From contig NZ_FUZA01000004.1 of the NCBI RefSeq assembly GCF_900167945.1, forward strand, positions 186,001 to 250,000: 64,000 nt of DNA, given 5' to 3'. The notes beneath the pieces were generated by a model, which saw only the letters and a list, made by a program, of their open reading frames with translations, ran no database searches and was not told the DNA's origin. Shown here piece by piece: positions 24,686 through 34,132 of this stretch. The stretch's first letter is position 1. Each line of letters starts with the position of its first letter. Made by a program: the position numbers and the translations under genes. Origin of the DNA: Dyadobacter psychrophilus (GTDB taxonomy: Bacteria; Bacteroidota; Bacteroidia; Cytophagales; Spirosomataceae).

Positions 24686-26599
24686 ATGGATTATTTCAAA
24701 AGGCTCCTCGATTTACTTAAAACGGAAAGGGAGGAAGACAAAGCTTCTTACCAGCGACTTACCGAGCGATCATCAGTTTCTGAACGACGTGCCGGTGGGC
24801 TTAGCTGGTATCCGATTGCTATCCGGGGCTCGGAAATGAGCCGCGGCGACTATTTGACTGTTGAGGTTGAGCGTACTACGCATCAGGATATTTCACATCA
24901 GCTCCGGTTTGGGATGCCGGCAGTTTTGTTTTCGAATCATGAACCCAAAAAGGATCGGTTAGAGGGCATTATCACACACCAAGGCGGTAACAGGCTGAAA
25001 ATTACGCTTCGTACGGACGAGTTACCTGAGTGGTCTCGTGATGGAAAGCTGGGCATTGATCTGCTTTTCGACGACAATAGTTATGACGAAATGCAAGGCG
25101 CCATTAAGTCGGCAGCCGCATTGCTCGAAAATGAGAAGGAAGGACGTTTGGTAAAAATACTTACCGGTGAAAAGTCGCCTTCATTCAACGAGGAACTTCC
25201 CAAAATAGCAATTCCAACATTAAACAGCTCACAGAACGAGGCTGTTAATAAAATACTTTCGGCTTCGGACCTGGCCATTGTGCATGGGCCTCCCGGAACC
25301 GGGAAAACCACCACGCTGGTGCAGGCGATTAAGGCCCTGGTCAGACAAGATTATCAGCAGATCCTGGTTGTCGCACCCAGTAACACAGCAGTGGATTTGC
25401 TGAGCGAAAAATTGACGGATGAAGGTTTGAATGTGCTCAGGGTTGGCAATCCGGTCCGCGTTTCGGAGCGATTAATGTCGCTGACGCTGGATAGCAAAAT
25501 TACTGCGCATACGCGCATGAAGGACATTAAAGCATTAAAAAAGCAGGCAAACGAATACAAAAATCTCGCTCACAAATACAAAAGAAATTTTGGGAAAGCC
25601 GAACGGGATCAGCGCAAAGCGCTTTTTGACGAAGCCCACAAGATCATGAAGGAAGTGGGGAGTGTGGAGCAATATGCAATTGAGGATATCCTGAGCAAAG
25701 CGCAGGTGATCACCGCAACATTGGTCGGTGCCAATCACTACACGGTCAGGAATTTGAGATATAAAACTGTGGTCATCGATGAGGCCGGACAAGCTTTGGA
25801 ACCCGCTTGCTGGATCCCGATCCTGAAAGCGGAAAAAGTAGTGCTCGCTGGTGACCATTTTCAGCTGGCCCCGACCATTAAATCAAGTGAAGCTGCGAAA
25901 AACGGTTTGAGTACAACATTGCTTGAAAAATGTGTTTCGCTGCATCCCGAATCCGTGACTTTACTGGAAGAGCAGTATCGGATGAACGAGGCGATTATGG
26001 GATATTCTTCTAAAATATTTTACCAAAACAAACTCAAAGCCAACGTTTCTGTCGCCCGTCATCTGGTGTTTCCCGATGATGCTCCGCTGGCGTTTATTGA
26101 CACGGCGGGTTGCGGTTTTGACGAAAAGCTGGAAGGAACAAGCTCGACGAATCCCGATGAAGCAGCGTTTTTATTCAAACACTTGACACAATACGCGAGC
26201 GAATTAATGCACTCCAAAAGCTTCAAAATTGAGAATTTCCCAACCATTGCGGTTATATCTCCCTATAAAGAGCAAATAGGCTTATTAAAGGAGCAATTAA
26301 TTCATAATGCTGTTTTACAGCCATTTACAGATAAGATTTCGGTTAACACAATCGATAGTTTCCAAGGCCAGGAACGTGACATTGTTTACATCAGCATGAC
26401 GCGCAGTAATCCCGAAGGCGAGATCGGCTTCCTCTCGGACATTCGCCGGATGAATGTGGCTATGACACGGGCACGCAAAAAGCTGGTGGTGATCGGCGAC
26501 AGCGCCACCCTTTCCAATTTGCCGTTTTACTCGGATTTTATCTCCTATGCCGACGGCTTGAATGCTTACCAGAGCGCGTGGGAATTTGCGGATATGTAA
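24686..26599 (+). CDS. UPF1-like SF1B DNA/RNA helicase
   Basis: This 637-residue protein belongs to the IGHMBP2/UPF1-like branch of superfamily 1B helicases. Motif I is GPPGTGKTTT, motif II is VVIDEAGQALEPA, motif III lies in VVLAGDHFQL, and motif IV has EEQYRMNE. Motif V is TIDSFQGQERDIV, and motif VI is RRMNVAMTRARKKLV. The N-terminal 180 residues form the beta-barrel and stalk region seen in this group. It should unwind DNA or RNA 5' to 3' in the cytosol. I chose the ATG at 24686 over a TTG two codons upstream. No nuclease domain is fused, and no phage-defence partner is adjacent, so a housekeeping role is more likely. Confidence 0.92.
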   Translation: MDYFKRLLDLLKTEREEDKASYQRLTERSSVSERRAGGLSWYPIAIRGSEMSRGDYLTVEVERTTHQDISHQLRFGMPAVLFSNHEPKKDRLEGIITHQGGNRLKITLRTDELPEWSRDGKLGIDLLFDDNSYDEMQGAIKSAAALLENEKEGRLVKILTGEKSPSFNEELPKIAIPTLNSSQNEAVNKILSASDLAIVHGPPGTGKTTTLVQAIKALVRQDYQQILVVAPSNTAVDLLSEKLTDEGLNVLRVGNPVRVSERLMSLTLDSKITAHTRMKDIKALKKQANEYKNLAHKYKRNFGKAERDQRKALFDEAHKIMKEVGSVEQYAIEDILSKAQVITATLVGANHYTVRNLRYKTVVIDEAGQALEPACWIPILKAEKVVLAGDHFQLAPTIKSSEAAKNGLSTTLLEKCVSLHPESVTLLEEQYRMNEAIMGYSSKIFYQNKLKANVSVARHLVFPDDAPLAFIDTAGCGFDEKLEGTSSTNPDEAAFLFKHLTQYASELMHSKSFKIENFPTIAVISPYKEQIGLLKEQLIHNAVLQPFTDKISVNTIDSFQGQERDIVYISMTRSNPEGEIGFLSDIRRMNVAMTRARKKLVVIGDSATLSNLPFYSDFISYADGLNAYQSAWEFADM

Positions 26600-26700
26600 C
26601 TGATCGGAAAAATCTATTGGCTTTTTAAAGCAACCCGTTTATATTTAAATGCATCTTGTCAACAGACTATTTGCCATTTCAAACGGGACTCCGTCTTTCT

Positions 26701-29493
26701 ATGCTCCAACGCTACTTTATTGTCATTTTTCTTTTCTTATTCACTGTCAATTAATGCTTTTCACAAAGCACTGCTTCGAGTGGGATTAAAGGCATTATCA
26801 AAACCAAAAACGGCGATCCGCTTCCTTTTGCTGCGATTGTTGTCAAAGGCACATCCATCAGCACCATTTCCAATGAAGAGGGGCGCTATCAGCTGGATCT
26901 GAAACCGGGTTATTATGAGGTCATTTTTCAATATCTGGGTTTCAAAACAGGCCAAAAAGGTTTTACTGTCGAAGGCAGAATGGAAACATTCGACCTTACT
27001 ATGGAAGAGCAGGCGCTCAATCTTGGCGAAGTTCGCATAGGAAGCCGCGACGAAGATCCTGCGTACACCATTATGCGCCGCGCGATTGCTAAAAGCCGCT
27101 ATCATTTGTTGCAAGTGGACAGTTATGTTGCCAAAGCTTACTCCAAATCTTCCGTAGTGATAACAGATCTTCCTTTGGAATTTTTGTACAAAAAAGAATT
27201 GAAGGAAATGGAGAAGGAAATGAATTTCAAGAAAGGCGTTCCCATGCTTAACGAAAGCGTTTCAGAGGTCACATTCAAGCAGCCTAATACTTACAAACAG
27301 AAAGTTATTGCAGCCAGGAATAGCCAGGACAAAGATTTTGCCAATCCCAATGCTTACCTGTTAACCAGCTTTTACCAGCCGGAAGTCGTAAAGGCTGTTT
27401 CCCCGTTGTCGCCGCGTGCATTTGCTTACTATAAATTTGAATACCAGGGTGCTTTTCGTGAAAATGGCATTGAGGTAAACAAAATAAAAGTAACACCGCG
27501 CTCCTATGGCGAAGGCGTTTATAAGGGCAGGATCCATATCATTGAAGACGAATGGAGCATTTATAGTCTCGACCTTACCACGGTTAACACTGGTTTTACC
27601 ATTGATATCAAACAGGTTTACAGTCCGGTTCAAGGTGTCTGGATGCCGGTTAATCAGCAGTTTCACGTTCAGGGCGGGATATATGGCCTCAAAGGGAAAG
27701 GTGATTTTGTAATATCACAATCGTTTTCAAATATTAAGATCAACCCGACATTTAAGCCGGACATTGTGGTTGTGGATGATAAAAAACAGAAAGAAGAGGC
27801 GAAAAAAGTGAAACTGACGAGCCGGGAAATCAAGTCACAAAAGCTGGAAGAGGTTGTCAGCAAGCAAAAGGAGTTTTCTGCCAAGAACCTCCGGAAACTG
27901 ATGAAGGAATACGAAAAACAGGACATCAAGGCGAAAGAGGAAAAGGGCGAGGACATTGATCTCAATTTTACAAGAAATGATTCTACTGTCGTGGATTCCA
28001 TGGCCAGCATCCGGAGCACGGCTTTTTGGGATTCCATTCGCACGGTCCCGCTGACGACTGCAGAAGTTAAAAGTTACACGCGGCTGGACAGTATTGTTGT
28101 AATGAATAAGGGCACGGAAGAGCAGAAAGACAGTTTGAAAGTGGCCAAATCGGACACGACCAAGAACAATAAAAAGGGCGGGGGACTGGGTTTTGTGGGC
28201 GATATTTTTACGGGTCACAGTTTCAGGTTAGGTAAAAAAAGCCCCTGGCGGCTGGATTATGTCACGCCGCTCATTGGTGCGCAGGTCAACACGGTGGAAG
28301 GGCTGGTATTGAATGGCGGTGGTTTGAAATTGCATTACAAAGGGAATGGCGCCAGGAAAACGCCGGACAGTTTGCAAATCGGCACCAATGGTGTAAAGCG
28401 GTATTCTGCTTCGCGGGCGCAATCGGAATTATCGTTTAATGCGCTCACCCGATATTCTTTTGCCCGGCAAAAACTAATGGCAATGGGAGGAGTTGATTAT
28501 GGCTGGAAACGCAACAAGATCAATGTATCGGGCGGGCAAACTGTGTCTCAATTCAATGGTGAAAACCCTATGCACCCTTTGCTGAATTCCATTACAACAT
28601 TATTTTTAGAACAAAACTTCATCAAAGTTTACGAAAAGAATTTTCTCCGCCTCGACTTCGCTACTGACCGTGAAAACGAGCATTTTGAGCTAAAAGCTAA
28701 CATTGAATACGCAGATCGCAGCCCGCTCAGCAATCTTCGGAACACCAATTCTTATCGCTGGATCGACTGGAAACGCAGAGAATTCACTTCTAACATTCCT
28801 TTTAACGCCGAGTTAACGGACGAGTCGGGTACAAAGTCTGTCGAAATGCGGCAGCATCAGGCATTAACATTAGGAATCGCCGCGTCATACAAACCATGGC
28901 AGAAATACCGCACGAGGAGCGGGAAAACATCGTACTATGACGATGATTCGCCAAAATTGTCACTTGATTACCGCAAAGGGATCAACAAGGTGTTTGGCAG
29001 CGATGTGAAATATGATTTCTTCAAAATCGGCATTCAGCATGGATTTGAAACGGGCGTGAGAAGCAAACTGAGCTATAAACTGGCTGCCGGACAATTTATG
29101 GGCGACAGCGTCGCTTTCCCTGACTATCAACATTTCGCAGGCAACCGCTTTTTCTTTCAGCTTGGCGATCCGGTAAGCACGTTCAGAATGCTCGATTATT
29201 ATCGGTACAGCACTTCCAAGCACTTCTTCGAAGCCCACGTACTCAGCGAATTCCGCAAATTTCTGCTGACCCAAATCACCTGGTTCCGCATTCTCGGCAT
29301 CAAAGAAAACTTCATGCTGCATTACTTAGCCACCCCAACATCAAACAATTACGCCGAACTGGGCTACGGCCTCGACGTAGGCATCCGCTTCCCGTTTCGT
29401 GTAGAGGTTGTAAATAGTTTTGAAGGGTTTAAGTATAAGCACACCGTCTTCCGTATCGGGACAACGATGAATTTTAATTTGGGAAGGAATTAG
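26701..29493 (+). CDS. DUF5686/carboxypeptidase-like outer-membrane protein with in-frame stop in the signal peptide
   Basis: Reading from the ATG at 26701 gives a typical signal peptide, MLQRYFIVIFLFLFTVN, interrupted by TAA at 26752-26754. The frame then runs on as CFSQSTASSGIKG and stays open to 29493. After the stop come a carboxypeptidase-like repeat at roughly residues 28-105 (GIIKTKNGDPLPFAAIVVKG) and then a DUF5686 domain with a C-terminal outer-membrane beta-barrel. The first in-frame ATG after the stop, at 26980, would drop the signal and the repeat, so it is not a sensible start. A full copy would be about 930 residues. Either the gene is a very recent pseudogene, the stop is read through, or the base is a sequence error (TAT or TAC would give Tyr). 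Confidence 0.8.
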
Positions 29494-29530
29494 TGTAAAA
29501 TCGGGCTTCGTAAATTTATCATATAACGTT

Positions 29531-29854
29531 TCATTGACTAAATTCAAAAAGCTTCTGCGCAATCTCTGCGGCAGACGGTAGCAATGCTTCGTACATTTTC
29601 GGTAAATGATGTGAAGTGTTGTAAGTCGCAATCCCGATAGGTTGCCCAGCACTTTTAAGTGAATATTCAACAATCGTCCTGTCTTTGCTTTTGCAAATGA
29701 TAATCCCGATTGACTCGGTTTCGTGAGGAAGCTTGACAGTATCATTTAGAACAGCCAGATACCATCCAATTTCTCCAACCAATGGTTGGAGATTTGTATC
29801 TGCATGATAATCAGTATAAAACTGAACCATATACCAAATATTCGAAGTCGAAAA
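29531..29854 (-). pseudogene. Deleted remnant of a DUF1016 (YhcG-type) PDDEXK nuclease gene
   Basis: The minus-strand frame after a TGA at 29855-29857 begins FSTSNIWYMVQFYTDY, which matches the DUF1016 N-terminal motif (FSxxNLxxMxxFY). It then passes PLVGEIGW and joins directly to YLAVLNDTVKLPHE and IGIIICKSKDRTIVEYSL, the C-terminal part of the PDDEXK domain. The whole middle, including the catalytic D-ExK region, is missing. The first ATG in this stretch, at 29830, would give 99 residues. No start or full N-terminus is present upstream. This is a decayed, internally deleted relic rather than a working nuclease. Confidence 0.72.
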
Positions 29855-30021
29855 TCATAAAAAGTGAAATTTTTTCATCTGAGCTTTCCTTTCCTATCTT
29901 TACCTCATTCAAATCTCCTGATAAATCATACAGCATCCGTTGCGGGTTCTAACATTCCGTGACATTCCCGGCTCAAAAAGTGGGGAGAAATTCTATTGCT
30001 TAAAAATTTACCAAAGAGAAA

Positions 30022-30669
30022 ATGAATCAAATACATAAAATAGCTGTCCTCGGTGGTGGCGGTAGGACTGGGTTACGTCTTGTAAACCAGTTACTTGATC
30101 AGGGATTTCAATTGAAATTATTGCTTCGGAAGCCTGAGGATTTCAAAATCCAAAATCCATTAATAGAAATCGTCAAAGGCGATGCGCTGGATGCTGACGT
30201 TGTTGAGCACCTTCTGGAAGGTTGCGATGCGGTGATCAGCACGGTTGGGCAGCGGAAAGGCGAGCCGCTTGTGGCGAGTCAGGCGACAACGAACATTATC
30301 AATGCAGTTGCCAGGCGCAAAAATGATTCGGAAAATTTCAGATATATCTTATTAGCGGGTCTAAATGTGGATACGCCATTTGACAAAAAAGGCATTGAAA
30401 CACAAAAAGCAACGGATTGGATGAAGGCGACTTTTCCGGATATTCATGCAGATCGGCAAAAGTCTTATGCTTTACTTTTGGCCAGTGAAGTTAGCTGGAC
30501 AATGGTGCGGGTTCCGTTTATTGAATTTGTTGAAACTAAGGGGGAAATCAAGATCAATTTGGCAGATTCGCCTGGAAGTAAGATCAGTGCGGCGGATATA
30601 GCGTACTTTCTGATAGCGCAGTTGACGGACGAAACTTACGTCCGAAAAGCGCCTTTTATCTCGAATTGA
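30022..30669 (+). CDS. NAD(P)-binding NmrA-like/atypical SDR protein
   Basis: This 215-residue cytosolic protein has an N-terminal Rossmann unit with GGGGRTG at residues 11-17. A second strand ends in LLLRKPED, typical of NADP binding, and VISTVGQRKG and ILLAGLNVD follow at the later strands. It resembles NmrA-like and biliverdin-reductase-B-like NAD(P)-binding proteins, which act as redox sensors or as reductases of flavin-like substrates. The catalytic role is unknown. It stands alone, with a strong bidirectional terminator between it and the convergent dehydrogenase gene. Confidence 0.88.
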   Translation: MNQIHKIAVLGGGGRTGLRLVNQLLDQGFQLKLLLRKPEDFKIQNPLIEIVKGDALDADVVEHLLEGCDAVISTVGQRKGEPLVASQATTNIINAVARRKNDSENFRYILLAGLNVDTPFDKKGIETQKATDWMKATFPDIHADRQKSYALLLASEVSWTMVRVPFIEFVETKGEIKINLADSPGSKISAADIAYFLIAQLTDETYVRKAPFISN

Positions 30670-30725
30670 CGTTTTCTTGAATCGGCATTGTCGAATTAAA
30701 TGATTTAGATTGACACTTAGAGTTC

Positions 30726-30770
30726 AGACTTTCCAAGCTGGGCCAGACGCCCAAGCTTGGAAAGTCTTTT
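30726..30770. terminator. Strong bidirectional terminator between convergent genes
   Basis: Left arm AGACTTTCCAAGCTGGG and right arm CCCAAGCTTGGAAAGTCT pair over 17 positions with one bulged T, followed by TTTT. It lies between the NmrA-like gene and the end of the convergent dehydrogenase gene. Confidence 0.88.
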
Positions 30771-30774
30771 GCAT

Positions 30775-33756
30775 TTAAATCAATGCTTCCCACAAGATCT
30801 CGGCGGGATGCATTGCGTGCCTTCCGGTTCCGTCGTGGATTTGATGGCGGCAGCTGGTGCCCGGTGCTGCGATGATCACCTCTTCGGGTTGCTGGCGAAC
30901 TGCCGGGAACAGAACGAGCTCTCCGATTTGCATGGAAATGTCATAATGCTCCTTTTCGTAACCAAACGATCCCGCCATGCCGCAGCATCCCGAAGGAATC
31001 AGTTGCACAGTATAGTTTTCAGGAAGCGAAAGCATTTTTTTCGTTGGTATAACACTTGAAACTGCCTTTTGCTGGCAATGTCCGTGCAACTTGATCAGCC
31101 GCTTTTCTTTGGTAAACTGATCTTTTGATATGTGCTTTAACTCGATCTCCCTTGCTATGAACTCGTCAAACTGCAATGCGTTTTGCGCCAGTTTTTTGGC
31201 TTCTTCTACCAGTTCGTCACTGACCAGATCCGGATATTCATCGCGGAACGTGAGGATTGCAGATGGTTCGATGCCTACGAGTGGCGTGTCGTACGAAATC
31301 AGGTCTTTAAGCAGCTTAATGTTTTCCTCCGCAATCTTTTTGGCATCTTTTAGTAAGCCTTTGGAAAGCTGCGGTCTTCCAGATGGTGCGTGTTTTGGAA
31401 TAATTACCTCGTAACCAAGTTTCTCCAATGCCAAAATGGATTTCTTTCCGATTTCGACATCATTATAATTTGTAAACTCGTCGCAGAAAAGATACACCTT
31501 ACGGCCCGTTGATTTGGTTGTTTTGCGTTGCTCATACCACTTTTTCAGCGTCGTGCTGTGCAACAACGGCATTGTCCTTTCGGGGTGAAAGCCAACGATT
31601 TGATTGGCGATTTTGCGTAGAGGCGCATTTTTGAAAATTAAATTATAGGCCCAGGGAATATAGCTTGCTATGCCTGTCATCTTCGAGAAATTTCCAACCA
31701 GCCAAGAACGCAGCGGAATGCCGTTTGCATCGTGATATTGCTGCAAAAATTCCATTTTTAATTTGGCCACATCCACATTGGAAGGACATTCCCCTTTGCA
31801 GCCTTTGCAAGCCAGGCAGAGGTCATAAACTTCCTTAATTTCCTTATTATCAAAGCGGTTTTCTTTTGGAGAACGCGTTAACATTTCCCGGAGAATGTTG
31901 GCGCGGGCGCGGGTTGTGTCCTTTTCGTTGCGCGTTGCCATGAAACTCGGGCACATCGTGCCTCCGCTCATTTGCGTTTTGCGACAGTCGCCGGAACCAT
32001 TGCATTGCTCGGCATGCTGTAAAATATTCTGGTCCTGAAAACGGAAATAAGTCTTGAATTCCGGTGTTTGCTGATCGGCTTCATAGCGTAGGAAAGTATC
32101 CATAGGAGCCGTATCCACAATTTTTCCCGGGTTGAAAATGTTGTTGGGGTCCCAGGCTCTTTTGATATCCTTAAAAAGCTGGTAATTATGCTCGCCAACC
32201 ATTTTCGGAATAAATTCGCCCCTTAAACGGCCATCGCCATGCTCCCCGGAAAGGGAACCGTCATATTTTTTTACCAGATCGGCAATCTCCTCTGCAATCA
32301 TCCTGAATTGCCTGTGGCCTTCGCTGGTTTTCAGGTTGATGATGGGTCTGAGGTGAATTTCGCCGGTTCCTGCATGTGCATAATGCACGGCGGACATGCC
32401 ATGTTTTTTCAGAATTACATTGAAATCACGGATATAATCAGGCTGGTCGTACACGTCAACTGCTGTGTCTTCGATAACGGCAACCGCTTTTTCATCGCCA
32501 GGAATGTTTGCCAGCAAGCCCAAACCGGCTTTTCTTAATGTCCAGATCTTTTTGGTATCGTCTCCAAAAAGCAGCGGATAATGAAAGCCAATGTTAGCTT
32601 CCTGCAAATCCCGTGTCATTTCTGCCGCCAGCGCTTCCACTTCCTCTTTCGTTTCTCTTGACAAGTCCACGACTAGAATCGCCGGATATTTGCCGTCCGG
32701 CTTGTTCTTTACAAAAAATGCATTTTTCTTTTGTTCTGCATTCGTAGCGGCACATTCCAGCACGTAGTCATCAATAAGCTCGACGGCGTGCGGCTGATAT
32801 TTTAATGTCAGAATTGTGGCCCTTAATGCTTCGTCAATGGTGTCGCAGTGTACGCAAACGAGTCCCTGAGTCTTTGGGGGCAGTGGAACAAGGTTTAATT
32901 TTATTTCTGTCAAAAAACACAATGTTCCCTCAGATCCTGCGATCAGACTGCACATATTGAAAGGTTGTGCGGGCTCACTCTGGCCGGTGTTGTCGGCATA
33001 GGGCTCGGTGTGGAGCAACATATCCAATGCGTAACCGGTGTTCCTTCTGCCGATGCTGGGCTTTGGGAAGTTTTTCCTTATTTCAGCTTGGTTTTCATCA
33101 GATTGAAGAATCTCGTTTGTCTTGAGATATATTTTATCCAGAAGCGTTGCACTTCCGTTTTTCTGCTGCGCATTGGACAGCAAATTCCTGAAATCATTTC
33201 CTTTTATGTTTTTGAATTCAGCTTCGGAACCGTCAGCAAGAATGGCTTTCACTTCCAAAGTATGCTCCCGGGCGCTGCCATATACAATGGAATTAGAGCC
33301 GCAGGAGTTGTTTCCGACCATTCCGCCAATCATGGCGCGATTAGCGGTTGACGTTTCTGGTCCGAAATAAAGTCCGTATGGTTTCAGGGCCATGTTAAGC
33401 TCATCGCGCACCACACCTGGCTGCACACGCACCCATTTTTCGGCCTCATTTATTTCAAGAATTTTAGTAAAATTCCGGGAAACGTCCACTACGATTCCGT
33501 TGCCTACAACCTGCCCTGCGAGGGATGTTCCAGCCGTTCTCGGGATAAGCGAAATGTGTTTTTCCGTAGCATATGCGATCAACTTTTTGATGTCAGCCTC
33601 CGACTTGGGAATGGCAACCGCAAGGGGCATTTCACGGTAGGCGGAAGCATCAGTCGCATATAGGGTCCGCATCGTATTATCGAAATGCAGTTCACCCTCG
33701 AGTTGTTTGGCAAGAAGACTTAAATCACTGTTAGTTACGGAAAGCGGCGCGGTCAT
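30775..33756 (-). CDS. FAD-linked and Fe-S D-2-hydroxyacid dehydrogenase (YdiJ-like)
   Basis: This 993-residue fusion joins a GlcD-like flavoprotein to a GlpC-like iron-sulfur subunit. The N-terminal 500 or so residues hold the FAD-binding type 4 domain (ISLIPRTAGTSLAGQVVG and MIGGMVGNNSCGSNSI) and the FAD-oxidase C domain (HYAHAGTGEIHLRP, LSGEHGDGRLRGEF). Two 4Fe-4S clusters follow, at CNGSGDCRK...CP and CLACKGCKGECP. The C-terminal part has cysteine-rich CCG segments (LHGHCQQKA and PSGCCGMAGSFG). It should oxidise a D-2-hydroxyacid such as D-lactate or D-2-hydroxyglutarate and pass electrons to the quinone pool. Length matches E. coli YdiJ. I chose the ATG at 33756 over the upstream TTG at 33807. 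Confidence 0.92.
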   Translation of the reverse strand: MTAPLSVTNSDLSLLAKQLEGELHFDNTMRTLYATDASAYREMPLAVAIPKSEADIKKLIAYATEKHISLIPRTAGTSLAGQVVGNGIVVDVSRNFTKILEINEAEKWVRVQPGVVRDELNMALKPYGLYFGPETSTANRAMIGGMVGNNSCGSNSIVYGSAREHTLEVKAILADGSEAEFKNIKGNDFRNLLSNAQQKNGSATLLDKIYLKTNEILQSDENQAEIRKNFPKPSIGRRNTGYALDMLLHTEPYADNTGQSEPAQPFNMCSLIAGSEGTLCFLTEIKLNLVPLPPKTQGLVCVHCDTIDEALRATILTLKYQPHAVELIDDYVLECAATNAEQKKNAFFVKNKPDGKYPAILVVDLSRETKEEVEALAAEMTRDLQEANIGFHYPLLFGDDTKKIWTLRKAGLGLLANIPGDEKAVAVIEDTAVDVYDQPDYIRDFNVILKKHGMSAVHYAHAGTGEIHLRPIINLKTSEGHRQFRMIAEEIADLVKKYDGSLSGEHGDGRLRGEFIPKMVGEHNYQLFKDIKRAWDPNNIFNPGKIVDTAPMDTFLRYEADQQTPEFKTYFRFQDQNILQHAEQCNGSGDCRKTQMSGGTMCPSFMATRNEKDTTRARANILREMLTRSPKENRFDNKEIKEVYDLCLACKGCKGECPSNVDVAKLKMEFLQQYHDANGIPLRSWLVGNFSKMTGIASYIPWAYNLIFKNAPLRKIANQIVGFHPERTMPLLHSTTLKKWYEQRKTTKSTGRKVYLFCDEFTNYNDVEIGKKSILALEKLGYEVIIPKHAPSGRPQLSKGLLKDAKKIAEENIKLLKDLISYDTPLVGIEPSAILTFRDEYPDLVSDELVEEAKKLAQNALQFDEFIAREIELKHISKDQFTKEKRLIKLHGHCQQKAVSSVIPTKKMLSLPENYTVQLIPSGCCGMAGSFGYEKEHYDISMQIGELVLFPAVRQQPEEVIIAAPGTSCRHQIHDGTGRHAMHPAEILWEALI

Positions 33757-33785
33757 GGTGTTGGATAAGCGGAAAATAACAGCCT

Positions 33786-33793
33786 CAAAGTTA
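33786..33793 (-). promoter_or_regulatory. -7 promoter box of the dehydrogenase gene
   Basis: The minus strand reads TAACTTTG, a full TAnnTTTG match 30 bases before the chosen ATG. It supports starting at 33756 rather than at the TTG that would lie upstream of it. Confidence 0.42.
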
Positions 33794-33949
33794 CGAACAA
33801 CGATCAAGGATTTCCAGCAAAATATTTTCAGAAGTCTTTATAGGCGTGAAGCGTTAAAAATTAAACTTTAATTAAAAAGTCACCGATTGTCGCTGCTTTT
33901 GTACTTCTCAAATATGGCGTTTGCACTATAATTGGATAATGTAACTTTC

Positions 33950-33977
33950 TTGCTTAAAAATTGATTTATTTAAGCAA
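33950..33977. promoter_or_regulatory. Dyad upstream of the SusC promoter (operator candidate)
   Basis: Perfect 9-base arms TTGCTTAAA and TTTAAGCAA are separated by 10 bases. The site ends 17 bases before the -33 element, a position typical of activators. Confidence 0.42.
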
Positions 33978-33994
33978 AATTGAGAAAAGCGATA

Positions 33995-34025
33995 TTGTAT
34001 TATCCGACCTTTTTATATTATTTTG
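33995..34025 (+). promoter_or_regulatory. Candidate promoter of the SusC/SusD operon
   Basis: TTG at 33995-33997 is followed after 20 bases by TTATTTTG at 34018-34025, one mismatch from TAnnTTTG. The implied start of transcription near 34032 leaves a leader of about 100 bases. Confidence 0.38.
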
Positions 34026-34132
34026 TATGACCGTCATTGAATAACTTTAACTTTTTCGTAGTAAAATTCACAAAAAAGGCCAAAATAAAAGAGCTAGGGC
34101 ATTTTTTAGTGAAGTTGGACGCAAATGTTAAA

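Larger units (their letters stand above)
33757..34132. other. Divergent regulatory region between dehydrogenase and SusC
   Basis: This is an AT-rich region with no gene. It holds a minus-strand TAACTTTG box (33786-33793), a small dyad AATTAAA-C-TTTAATT (33859-33873), a dyad TTGCTTAAA-N10-TTTAAGCAA (33950-33977) and the probable SusC promoter at 33995-34025. The TTG at 34037 is in frame with SusC but would add a non-signal N-terminus. Confidence 0.45.

Noticed and set aside
24686-26599. UPF1-like helicase as part of a phage-defence system
   Set aside because: No nuclease, methylase or other defence gene is adjacent; the flanks are an exporter and an outer-membrane protein.
34037-34132. TTG-start extension of the second SusC
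   Set aside because: It would put about 100 residues before the mature protein, and the promoter ends only 12 bases before it.
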